A stretch of DNA of 64,000 bases from contig NC_135563.1 in NCBI RefSeq assembly GCF_964340395.1, forward strand, positions 12,101,151 through 12,165,150, in the 5' to 3' direction. This DNA comes from Glandiceps talaboti (Eukaryota > Hemichordata > Enteropneusta > Spengelidae). The notes under the pieces are model-generated. The model was not told the DNA's origin, searched no databases, and saw only the letters and a program-made list of their open reading frames with translations. This document shows positions 27,068-37,675 of this stretch, piece after piece (positions within the stretch are counted from its first letter, which is position 1; each line of letters begins with the position of its first letter). Position numbers and translations under genes: made by a program.

Positions 27068-30000
27068 TTATTGTTGTGTTGTATCTTCTTTGGTTACGAC
27101 AGATCTGTGACACAGTGGACATTTGTCTTGAACATACAACCACTTACGAAGGCATAACGCATGAAAGATGTGATTACAGGGAGTTATGCGAGCATTTTTC
27201 AACTCTTGATAACAAATTGCACATATGTCATTCATCTCATCAAGCTGTTCTTGAGATGCTGCTGGAAGGGAGTCAACTTTTCTCATTGCGTCTCGGCGTT
27301 GCAAAAAACTTTCCCATCCCATCTGAGCACGTTTCCAAACATTGAAATAACAATGTACTATTATAATAGTGGCACTAATAATACTGTGGTCACTGTACGC
27401 CGTCTCTAGTGCGCCATACACCAGCACCGATATTGCCACAAAAAATTCCAAAATGTGGCTTAAAGCTTTAATACAATAAACCAAGTCATCCAGGTTTTCC
27501 CAAGGCTCTCTGCGGTAGTTGTCAATCATGAACAATGCATACGTTAATGTTGATGCAAGCATCTGCACGGACGTTAAAACAGAACTTGAAACGATGACAA
27601 GAAGCCAAAATTCGGCCTCAAAGAACATGCATACTATATAAGTCATGTACAGTGGAAAAACAAATAAGAAAATGCACATAATGAGCACTTTAATATGATG
27701 AAGGAAGTTACGGTTATTAGCAGCTGTTAATGCCATCAATACTGGTTCAGTTATCTCATGCATGGATTGCAGCGTTGAGGCAAAGACGACAAATAGAACT
27801 ATGCTAAGCAGGAAAACCCGATGAACTTTCTTCATTTCAAGGACTCCAGTTTGTAATGCAAGTAAGAGAAGCGTTATTCCTTCTGTCCAGCCACGATGGA
27901 GTATGTTATCATTCACAAAACCTTCACTCCCTTGTAGATATACTTTACTCAACGTCAAGATAACATAGGCAAGATACGACACAGTATAGCATAGACCAAT
28001 CAAACTCCAGGGACTAACACAGCAGTCTGCAACAAGTGCAAGTAGTATTATCGCCCAATTTTCATTCCAAATAGGGTGACTGCTATTGAGCAAGTAGTTT
28101 GCAACATGCATACCGAATAATACGAGCCAAAAAACTAGATAAACAGCTGGCTTGAAAAACTGGTTATAAATGGCAATAGTTACATTAAGGACACCGAAAA
28201 TTTCGATATGATCTGCTATTACTCTGTACCCATCTACTATTATATGATAAAGTGAAGACAAAGGTGTACAACTACAAATGATAGTCATAGCTTGTAGTAT
28301 TGTGAATGTCGCAGCAAAGGTATTGGCAGTTTTAAGCTCCGTCAGTGGGAAATCTGGAATAAGTCTTACAAGCAATGGCAGAAGGTAGGCAGAGAACCCA
28401 TACATAGGTTTGTTCATTGCTACACGTGCGCAGACATACATAATGGCTAGCTGAGCTGCTGTATACATAACCCATTTCAGGAGACAGTTTGTGTCGGCAA
28501 TTACCCATCCATCATAACCAGTTTCTTCTTCACCAGAGATATAGTTGGACGATAGCAAATGAGCTGTGATCATTAGAGTAACGGTTACCAAATACCCATA
28601 GAAGTGCATCACATATTCTATTGGCAGAATTTGTATTATCACAACTGAAAGACAACCTGTTGCGTAAAAAAGGGAAACAAAACAAAAAGTTAATAACTAT
28701 TTTATAAACTGTATGCAAGTGTAACTAGATAAATTAGGCAAAAGTAGTGTAACTTATACAAGATGGGGGGGGGGGGGGGTTCTAATCACAGTAACCCATA
28801 GTAACCAGGAACAATTTCACACTTGAGAAAATTATTACCATTTTTACATTGCTCATTATATAGTTCCATGACTTGAATGTATTGATCAAATATAATAATT
28901 ATAATAATAGTACATAATAATAATAATAATAATAATAATTATAATATAATTTATTTCCCAATATTTAAAGATACAATATGCAATGAAACAATACAATTAC
29001 ATGATAACGGGAAAGAAGAGATTGGAAGTAGTTATTAAGTAACTAATCGAGTCCATCCCCTTAAATACATACAGTGTACTTAATCAAACAAAATACAATA
29101 GTCTGGGCTTATGTTCAAAAAACATACAGCTACAACATACAATATATACATGGAAGAAAAATAACTAACTATTAACTAATTATTGTTTACAAGAAAAACT
29201 AGACACATGCAAATAGTTTTTGTATTCTCGTTTGAATTTGGACCTGCATCGAATATTTCTTATATCAAGTGGTATACTATTCCACAGTTTTGAGCCTGCA
29301 TACTTCACGGTAAATTGTCCTGTCCTATGTTTAGCTTTTGGGATACACAAGTCATTCCTAATACTTTGTCGAGTTGTGTATGCGTGATTAACCGGAATAA
29401 AAAAGTCTTCAAAAACTTGGGGTGTATTCCTATGAAGTACATCATATACAAATATTGCTAACTGTAATTTTTGTTGCTGGTAAATGTTTAAAATACCAAG
29501 TTTCTTGAATAATGGTTCTGTTGGTACAGTCCAGTCACTATATGTGATAATACGCATGATACGTTTTTGAATTAGAAAAAGATCATTTAAATATGTGGAG
29601 TATGTACTACCCCACACTTCAAGCCCATAGATAATGTGTGGGTGAACAAGAGTATTATAAAGCATGACTAGGATTTGCTGTGGTAAGACAGCTCGAAGTC
29701 GGAGAAATACATCAGTTAATTTGCTGATCTTTGTTTTAACATATACTATGGACTGTTTCCAGGAAAGAAATTTATCAATAATAACTCCAACAAAAGATGT
29801 ACTATTAACCGACTGATTGAGAGTTAACATTCCAGTAGCAACCATTTCTTTTCTAATATTTTTCATAATTTTTCATAATATTTTTCATAACTGGTTTTGC
29901 CAGAATTGATTGATTGCCAAAATGCACTTTGCCACATATCCATTACAACCTGCCATTAAACATTTATCAGTTGACTGTTTGTTTAGTTGATTGTCAAAAC

Positions 30001-30920
30001 AGTGTGATGAATAATTCCACAATTAACTTAATAGATGTACAACCTTCACCCTTTGATGTTTGTCTAACAGGTACAGATGCTTGATTGCACTGTCACATGA
30101 CAAATTGTCACAGTTACATGGGTTGTGATATTTGGTCAGCAAATGGAGCAATTGACTATTCGTTTGACTTGTAAACGGTTGACTGAGTATGGTTGTATTG
30201 TGCACAAGCAATTCAAACGATAAGTAGATTGATACACAGGACTGTTTTAAAACATATAGAAACAGTGATGCCTGACTCTCATCTCATTAAGACTGTCCTG
30301 GGCTACTGTAATGTACAAATGTAGTGTTTGAAATGGGAACAATGTACCGGGTAGACTGTAAAATGCGACATGTCACTCTGCCCTCAATGGGCTTTTGAAT
30401 GGGGTTGACATATGCTTGTGGGAGACATGGCATACCTTACAGACTGTGTAGGGCAAAGGTAGTAAGAATAACCTGATTGGGTGATTAGAATGGTATCGCA
30501 CATGCGGAGGACAGAGAGCGACAGAGCTAAACTGCTACAGTTACTGCAGTTTGTCATAGTTATGACAGTCCTACAGAGTCCTACTAGTACTTGCAGATGG
30601 ATTAATTCGGGAATCGATTCTGTCAATGTCTCTTTACTTCTTTACTCGGAGTCGTGTCATTTCTGTGATTGAAAAATTTAAAATAAGATAAACAAAATCA
30701 AAGTCAACAAATTCTTACCAAAATATTGAATGAAAACTCCCAGGAAGAAAGCATTGGGTGCAGAAAATCCAAACGTCTCTAGTTTTTGGAGTAGGTCTAT
30801 TCGGTGGAGAACTTCAAGCATGAACACTGGCGGAACACGAAGGAGAGTACTTGCGAATTCATCTTCCCTAGACACGGGCATTATATCAACGTGTACCTCC
30901 ATATTGACACCGGGTTGCAT
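27068..30920 (-). CDS. RNF145: RNF145-like ER-membrane RING E3 ligase, two exons
   Basis: Exons 30920-30719 and 28656-27068 (minus) join in phase 1 through a GT-AG intron of 2,062 bases, giving 596 residues (human about 663). I chose ATG 30920 because it is the first in-frame ATG before the conserved LLRVPPVFMLEVL segment. Many hydrophobic helices follow, then HNDICAICYQ-like sequence: here NDICAICYQEL opening a RING-H2 (C3H2C3) at about 546-583 with all eight ligands. Segments such as RGWTEGITLLLLALQTGV and LSIVLFVVFASTLQSMHEI are diagnostic of RNF145 rather than RNF139. RNF145 family members sit in the ER, respond to sterol state through Insig, and ubiquitinate HMG-CoA reductase and SCAP. 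The YLYF-type motif of membrane helix 2 appears here as YGYL. The intron holds a truncated LINE in the same orientation. A shared promoter with RNF139 is likely. Confidence 0.93.
28766..28779. repeat. Poly(G) tract in RNF145 intron
   Basis: Fourteen consecutive G on the plus strand, just downstream (minus sense) of the LINE tail. Confidence 0.9.
28892..29866 (-). mobile_element. 5'-truncated non-LTR retrotransposon (LINE), RT C-terminal part
   Basis: An uninterrupted frame of 228 codons (29866-29180, minus) matches the C-terminal end of LINE reverse-transcriptase proteins: FVGVIIDKFLSW, LRAVLPQQILVMLYNTLVHP, IIYGLEVWGSTY, LFLIQKRIMRIIT and a KLWNSIPLDIRN end. The non-coding 3' part ends in a TAA/ATT microsatellite (28892-28950), typical of CR1/L2/jockey-like tails. 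The fingers/palm part and endonuclease are missing, so it is dead on arrival, but the intact frame suggests recent insertion. It lies inside the RNF145 intron, same strand. Confidence 0.85.
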
Positions 30921-31546
30921 TCTATAATTCAATCATAACAATAACATTGACAATGTGGTACATGTAAATTAGTAGTCGCGTTACAAAGTGTGTTGACCCC
31001 CACAATGTACTTCTACCCCGGTCGATCTCAGCGATGGATTTTGTTTGTCTTTTCGATCACAGCTAGCTTGGTTTCAAAACAGTATAAACGAGGTCGAAAG
31101 ATAGAGGAGTGTCCGTATTACTGGACGGTTGAGATTGTGGAGATGCAGTCGCTTTGCATCACATCCCATCGCATCATCAATGACAACGCGATCATGCGAC
31201 GACACGATTACTTCTCCGCTTCAACACATACCCTCGTTCAATTAAAAATAATGTTCCTTGTGGAAAATTTATTATGTTACTAACATTAATGTATTTTAAT
31301 TTTATGGAACAAAAAGTCAAGAAAAACTGTCTTGAAAGTAAAAAACTATAATTTCGTGAAGAAGCACTTGTCACATAGGTCAAAAATAATGATTTGGAGG
31401 TTTCAGAAATTACGTTGTTGAACGAGCCCCATAACCCGGAAACGTATGTGCTCTCTCTGTCCCTCAATGTCGAACCGTTCGAGGACATTGCTTGACCATA
31501 TAGACATTTTTTTTTCTTTTTTTACATTAATTAACACACTGTGAAA
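30921..31546. promoter_or_regulatory. Shared divergent promoter region RNF145/RNF139
   Basis: Only 626 bases separate the two start codons, which read away from each other. The interval is richer in CpG than its flanks and lacks a clear TATA box on either side. On the minus strand an acceptor-like TTATAG directly precedes the RNF145 ATG, so an upstream non-coding exon is possible there. Both 5' UTRs and the core promoter must lie in this interval unless such an exon exists. Confidence 0.65.
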
Positions 31547-34500
31547 ATGGAGGAACGCCGAGAACACCAACAACCTCAAGTCGAAGGGAGGAATTTTCCA
31601 ACGTTGAAAATCCTAGCTATTCTGGATGTGATTTTACGAGTTCCACCCGTGTTTATTGTGGACGCTCTTTTCAACTATCAAGTGCCGCTACCATGGCAAA
31701 CCCAGTCTTTTATTTCAACTATTATCACGATAAAAGGCAAGTATTGTTTCACATGTATAAATTACAAAACTCGTTTCTTTTTGACACGTTCATTAATTTA
31801 TAAACGAATGCTTCTGTCACAAATTATTGAGTATGAGTATCTTTTTTATTTTCACTACATCATGAAAATAGACACGACCTACATGCTACATGTACGTGAT
31901 GATGTGTGCATGTAAATAATACTAGGTGGGGACACAGTGGTTTCAGTATATACATGTATACTAGAATTAATCAATAAATATGTACAGTTTTAGAGATATC
32001 TATTAATATTGATGTTGGGAGGATTTGCTAGAGATTCCTTAGGGGCTATCAACACAACACACTCAGCTAAATGCATGGATGTACCGTACAAATACTGTGA
32101 GACAGCCATGGCTAATAATGGAACAAACATAACCATATGCTGACGTGGTACTGTGTAATTGTCTACAGAACAAAATAAAATGGCCACCCGCTTATTGACA
32201 AACAACTGTCAATGCATGTACATGTATACATGTATCGTTTACACACCTCAAAATGACAAGCACTAGTTGTTGGAGAAGACAACATTGACATCATGACAAG
32301 TAGCAGAACTGGTGTGTTTGTACATTTGTACATGATTCACATCTCAAATTTCACTCCTCTTCCAAGAAACATACCATGTGTCTGCTTCCTTGTTACTATG
32401 TTATAAATAATGCCATGCTGCTAACAGGTGTGAATTTCACAATTTCAATTTTGTGTGTTTTGGCACAAAGATACAATAGTTATTATCTTAGAATATGATT
32501 GATACAGCACATAAAATCATGTGTATGAGGATTACCAAATAATCTAAACAGGTGTCATCGTGTGACAAGCCATGTACGTACATGTATGCCAGGCCCTGTC
32601 ATGGATTATGGTTCTGTTACTGAGATGCATGGATACATTTGTACATTTACACCTTATGTATCTGGTGTCCATATGTACAACTGCACACTTCACATGGTAC
32701 AAACGCATGAGGCACTTACAGTGACTTAGTGTTATTTTCTAGAAACTGCATGTACATATACATGCACATGTAAAATTCTTACATCACTAAATTTCATTGT
32801 CAAGAAGAACAAATGGTCCACGTTGCGTTCATTTGGTCATTTACGCACGTCACATAGCAGCCAATGTAATGAGTATGCATGAGTACATGATCCACTGAAG
32901 GCTCAATATAATCACTCAGTGTTTTGCTTATTCATTGGAAATACACAATTTATCAAGTGGCTCTACATATTTTCAAAGTTTTGGGATACAATATACCGAG
33001 GCAACGATTTTTGCCTACCTAGACAATGGAAATATCCATGCCAAAATTGGCACCGTGTCAAAGGTCATGCCTGTCAATAGACGTAGACATTCCATATAAA
33101 TAAATACATGTATAAATCGTGACACAAAACTATCTCACTCACATATTCAACAACAGTAGGTTATCTTGTCTCCCATTGAGCTAATGTAACATTGATCAGT
33201 ATCAGAATGATTTGAAACCATGGTATCAAATCGGTCTGACGACAGTTAGTTTGCCACTAACAGACACTTCTAAAATAGACAAGAGTACATATATTTCTCC
33301 ATAGATGGAAACAAAAACACTCACTAAATCACAAATGTTCTTGGCAGGCCCCAGTATTTACAATAACTGCATAGAAAAGAGTACATCAAACACCCTGATT
33401 AACAAGAGTGCAGTTTCTGAGGTACATGTACAATGTACAAGTACATACAATGTACACATGAACGTGATGTAGACATGAATGATGTACAAAGTGGGTCAAC
33501 ATGGACAAATCGTGAAAGCTCTATAGTTTCATTTCAAAAACATTAATTTATCTCTGTTGTTTTTTTGTCAACAGGTTTAATGGTTGCAATCATCATTTTC
33601 AGTCTTTCATTCAGGGTCCTATTGAAAGTTTATGCAGTTGTCATGACAGCAGCCATTCTATACACATCTTATTGGTGGAATGAAGCATTCTGTGGCAAGT
33701 TTCTCCATGCTCTTGAAGACAACAATACAGTCACTGATTTTATTTTAAAACCAGAGTTTTTCATTTATCTACTTGTACAATTTGGATACGCATCGGTTTT
33801 TACAGTATTAATTGGCACACATCACATACTGCTCACAGGGATGACTGTATACGCAGCGTTTCTCTTGCCGTTGATGGTACGATTTACTTTACCGTCAAGT
33901 CTGGATGATATTCATATGGCCAAGTATGTTAGCTACATACTTTCATGGTACCTGTCTATTGGATTACCTTTATTGGCTCTCTTAAACACCGTTTTTATCA
34001 AAATCTACAAAATATATTATTCAACAAAATATGCGCTTATACTTGTTCAACATATAATACGGAATTACGGGATACATATATTCATTGAAGACCAATGGCG
34101 ACGTCTTCATGTGCCAACTGTGCTTAGGGTGTTTTGGTTGACAAGATTCACTATTCAAGCAGTCTTCCTCACTGTCATGGTCTTACCATTTGAAGAAGGT
34201 TTATGGCTCACTGTCGACGCTGCAATGTTTTGGGATATACTTACAAATCTGATGATAAGTGGATGTGACTCAACATTGACAGTTTTAGGAATGAGTGCAG
34301 TTATTTCATCCATCGCACATCAATTTGGCAGATTAATACAATGGGTCTTAGGTGCTGATAATGATGAAGAAAAACACATGGGAACTGTGTCAGCCATTTT
34401 GTTTTTCATACTTGCCCTACAGACTGGATTATCAGGTTTATTGCCAGACCAGAGACTCACACGACTCTATCGTAACTTCTGTCTGTTATTGACTGCAATT

Positions 34501-35331
34501 ATGCATTTCATTCATAACATGGTTGATCCAGTGTTATTAGCACTGAGTGCATCCCACAATACATCTGTTTCGAAACACCTGCGAGTGTTGTCTGTGTGCT
34601 TATCTTTATTACTCACGTCACCCTGGTTGATGTTCCATGTGTGGAACAATTACAAAATCAGCACGTGGCTTCTAGCAATCAGCGCATTTTGTATCGAAGT
34701 CATCGTCAAGGTCGTAGTATCGCTGACAGTGTATACCCTGTTTATGATTGATTCCTACAGGAACGTATTTTGGGAACGATTAGATGATTACGTTTATTAC
34801 GTTAAAGCTTTCGGCAATTCCGTAGAGTTTATTTTTGGTATCTTCCTGTTCGGTAACGGTGCCTGGATTATGGTATTTGAATCAGGTGGAACGATACGCG
34901 CCATCATGATGTGCATTCATGCATATTTCAACATCTGGCAACAAGCCAAACAGGGTTGGAAAGTGTTGACAAACAGAAGGACTGCAGTGCAAAAGATTAA
35001 TTCATTGCCAACTGCAACAGCAGAAGAATTAGCACAACACAATGACGTATGCGCAATTTGCTACCAGGATTTAGTGTCTGCATGCATTACTCCTTGTAAC
35101 CATTACTTCCATAGTTTGTGTCTTCGCAAATGGCTGTACATACAAGACAAATGCCCTCTTTGTCACGCAGACATTTATGAGAAAGAGGAGAAAAGTGACG
35201 AAACCCCAGGAGAGGGCGAAGATGAAGTTATTGATAATGCTAACGACGAACAAGTCCCAAATAATGAAAATTTGCGATACAGACTTCCAAGATTAGATGA
35301 AGATGATGATGATAATGAAGGTGGAAGATGA
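31547..35331 (+). CDS. RNF139: RNF139/TRC8-like ER-membrane RING E3 ligase, two exons
   Basis: Exons 31547-31736 and 33575-35331 give 648 residues (human 664). The donor is AAAG|GCAAGT, a GC-AG intron; using the nearby GT (31741) would shift the frame, so the GC site is required. The N-terminus MEERREHQQPQV leads into ILRVPPVFIVDALF, then a many-helix membrane region. TRC8-diagnostic segments include LALQTGLSGLLPDQRLTRL, VSLTVYTLFMIDSYRNVFWE and DDYVYYVKAFGNS. A RING-H2 at about 556-593 (CAIC ... CNHYFH ... CPLC) keeps all zinc ligands and is followed by an acidic tail rich in Asp and Glu. TRC8 acts in ER protein degradation with sterol-regulated turnover and, in vertebrates, MHC-I and HMG-CoA-reductase disposal. 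Its 3' UTR appears to contain a foldback repeat. Confidence 0.95.
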
Positions 35332-35518
35332 CAGAATGGATGTTACATCAAATTATCAGTCAGGGAAATATAAGCCTGTATCGCTCTCCGTTTGAGTCTA
35401 AAAATTTATATTCATTTTTACAAAGGCTTTAGAACCCTACCAACAGAGTTTGAGAAATCTGATTAAATTTACATATTTTTTTTCCATTTGTTATAATATT
35501 GTAAGTTTGATGGGGAAA

Positions 35519-35785
35519 CCCGAGTAAACGTGGTAAAATGACTGTGAAATTTAAGTGCATGACAGAACCTCATGATGCATGCATGCAAGTGTGGCATACT
35601 CGGGGTATTTTCACGAGCACTTGCAGTGTTCTCTGCAGTCGTACTTTGACAAGTGTACTTAGTGAAAGTGTAGCAGAAAATACTGTAAACACTAGAGTGC
35701 AATTTTGCAAGTAGCTCCAAATACCCACACTACTATATCTGAAACAGCAAATTTCTGTAAAATTCACACAGTGTGATCACACTAT
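35519..35785. repeat. Foldback repeat F2, copy in RNF139 3' UTR
   Basis: Matches 39415-39672 through ordered blocks: a GGTATTT(T)CA block, GCAGTGTTCTCTG, AGCAGAAAATACTGTAA and TGAAACAGCAAATTTC followed by a TGATCACA end. Within the copy GGTATTTT...GCAGTGTT pairs with AATACTG...AAATACC, so it is itself an inverted repeat. Confidence 0.65.
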
Positions 35786-36324
35786 TTCATGTATAAGGAT
35801 TGTGCCCTCATTTGCAATTGTATGCAGGTACTGGTAATGGTATGCAGTATATCTTTGGTATTGTATTGCAGTGTAAATACTACTGTAAGGATGCACATAC
35901 ACCAGGTACAAGCAATCACTGTTACATCTATTATAACATAATTTTTTTAGCCGTAAACAAATTAGAGTTGATAGGTTATAAAATGTGTTATCAGTTGTTC
36001 TATACATTCATTCATGGGACTGTACTTCATTGTATAGATCTTTGATAATCAAACAAATTTAAGGCAGGCAGATACAGTTTTTAATTAAATCCTTACAAGT
36101 GTAGATAGAAGATAGTGGCAAACTTCAATTGTAAATAACGAACAGAATCTTAAAATGTTACTAGTATGCCATTTGTAAAATGTATCTTGTACAAAAAAAT
36201 GAGAGTAAGAATCCGTTTTGTTTGTTCAGTGTTGATAGTCTAGTATTGGAGACGATTCCTTGGTTTTCTATGGTGCAATATGTTTTTTGTAACTTGTTTG
36301 ATATCAGTGAAGAAATTTGATAGC

Positions 36325-36330
36325 AATAAA
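36325..36330 (+). promoter_or_regulatory. Candidate RNF139 poly(A) signal
   Basis: AATAAA followed by a GTGATT-rich downstream element. It would give a 3' UTR of about 1 kb that includes the F2 foldback repeat. Confidence 0.45.
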
Positions 36331-36573
36331 CGATTGTGATTATTTTCCATGAACATAGAAATGTTTTTATCCACTTGTTTCAAGGCTGTGTATGTTTGTT
36401 TGTCATATATGCCATGTTATGGTGCCCTCACACATCGATGTACATGTACCCCTCTCATAGAAGGCTGATGAGGGCCGAACATCATACATGTACATCATGT
36501 TGATATATCGTTTCTCAATATTGTGGAAGAAGAGAACTTGTGTATGGATAACGTCAGGACTGGTTCACCGTGA

Positions 36574-36780
36574 CTAATTCCCATGGTCACTAACCACAGC
36601 CTCTTTTATGGCATCATTATTTCGGTGTTGAGGAAGAAATAACAGCTCTGGGTTGTGAGAATGCTGATTGAGTATGGATAGATGGTTAAAAAGATGCAGT
36701 AGGTGCATTCTTCCCAGTGTTGCTTGTACATTTTGTACTTGTATCATTGTGGCAAAAGTATCAACATTGACCACTCTCAT
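36574..36780 (-). other. Unidentified possible exon
   Basis: A 68-codon frame with balanced codon use and an amphipathic character (RVVNVDTFATMIQVQNV, then MHLLHLFNHLSILNQH). It follows an acceptor-like TACTCAG on the minus strand, and a donor-like GTG|GTTAGT lies near its end. I do not recognise the protein, and no neighbouring exon was found. It may be chance or a single exon of an unseen gene. Confidence 0.2.
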
Positions 36781-37099
36781 CCCATGGCTAGCTGAGTATT
36801 AAATGCTGTGCTAATACATTGTAGTGATCGACCATCATAATAATGACTTCATTTCTAGTACAGTTTGGCCCACACATTGAATGATGCTATTTCTCAAGAA
36901 ACAAGTCATTAATTTTCTCAACATGTACTGTGCACAAAATTACACTTTCTATGAGTAATCTTCCAATTCAAACAAAGAAAGGGCATGGTTATCCAGTAGC
37001 ACAATATTTTTATCCTGCCAACCATAGAATTGTACATGTAGATATGTGGAATTGATTAGCATTGATACCTTTCCTGTTATATGTACTGATAAAGAGTGG

Positions 37100-37146
37100 A
37101 AAGCTACATGAAATGTCAAATAATATTTGACATTTCATGTAGCTTT
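37100..37146. repeat. Perfect 23-bp palindrome with one-base centre
   Basis: AAAGCTACATGAAATGTCAA plus ATA, then a single A, then the exact reverse complement. It directly abuts the hAT-like element that starts at 37148. Confidence 0.85.
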
Positions 37147-37147
37147 T

Positions 37148-37312
37148 CAGGGGTGAACAAATCCACTGGTCCTGGGTCCGGGACTAGCGATTTTTTGGGG
37201 TGGACCTGCACAAATTTTACCTTGTACCATAAATTCTTTCAGCAGGACCACTGGATTTTTTAAGGCACTGGTCCGGGGACCACCAGTTCACAAAATGATT
37301 TGTTCACCCCTG
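37148..37312. mobile_element. 165-bp hAT-like MITE
   Basis: Starts CAGGGGTGAACAAATC and ends GATTTGTTCACCCCTG, a perfect 16-bp terminal inverted repeat. Internal CCACTGGTCC / GGACCACCAGT segments extend the symmetry. CAGGGGTG ends are common in hAT-type non-autonomous elements. No 8-bp target duplication was seen at the exact ends. Confidence 0.8.
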
Positions 37313-37332
37313 CAAATATTAACCATTCAACT

Positions 37333-37675
37333 AAGGGTTGCCGGTGGCCGAGTGGTTAAACCACTTGCCTCTTACCAGTGATGCATCACTAGAAATTGTG
37401 TGCATCAGTGGCATGTCAAATTGACTTAGAGGGCACACTAAAAGTTACTACAGGTAAATTTAATGAAACCCATTCAGGGTTTTATTAAATTTACCATGCT
37501 ATAAGAAGAGTGTCCTTCAGTTTGACTATGTACCGAACAACACAGGTTTTCCTCAGGTACTCCAGTTTCCTCCTGCATTAACACTGAACCCATGAGGGAT
37601 GCCCCTCACTGGACTTCTTGGGAGATAAGTGTTTATATACTTAAAGAACTATCCAGTATCAATAAAGATTATTAG
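37333..37675 (+). mobile_element. tRNA-derived SINE (probable)
   Basis: The head GGTGGCCGAGTGGTTAAACC carries a pol III A-box of Leu/Ser-tRNA type (TGGCCGAGTGG). A convincing B-box was not found, so the head may be damaged. The body has a conserved-looking CCCATGAGGGATGCCCCTCA hairpin and the copy ends near AATAAAGATTATTAG, a LINE-like tail. Confidence 0.55.

Noticed and set aside
31737-31745. Ordinary GT donor at 31741 for RNF139
   Set aside because: It would put the second exon out of frame; only the GC donor keeps the conserved reading frame.
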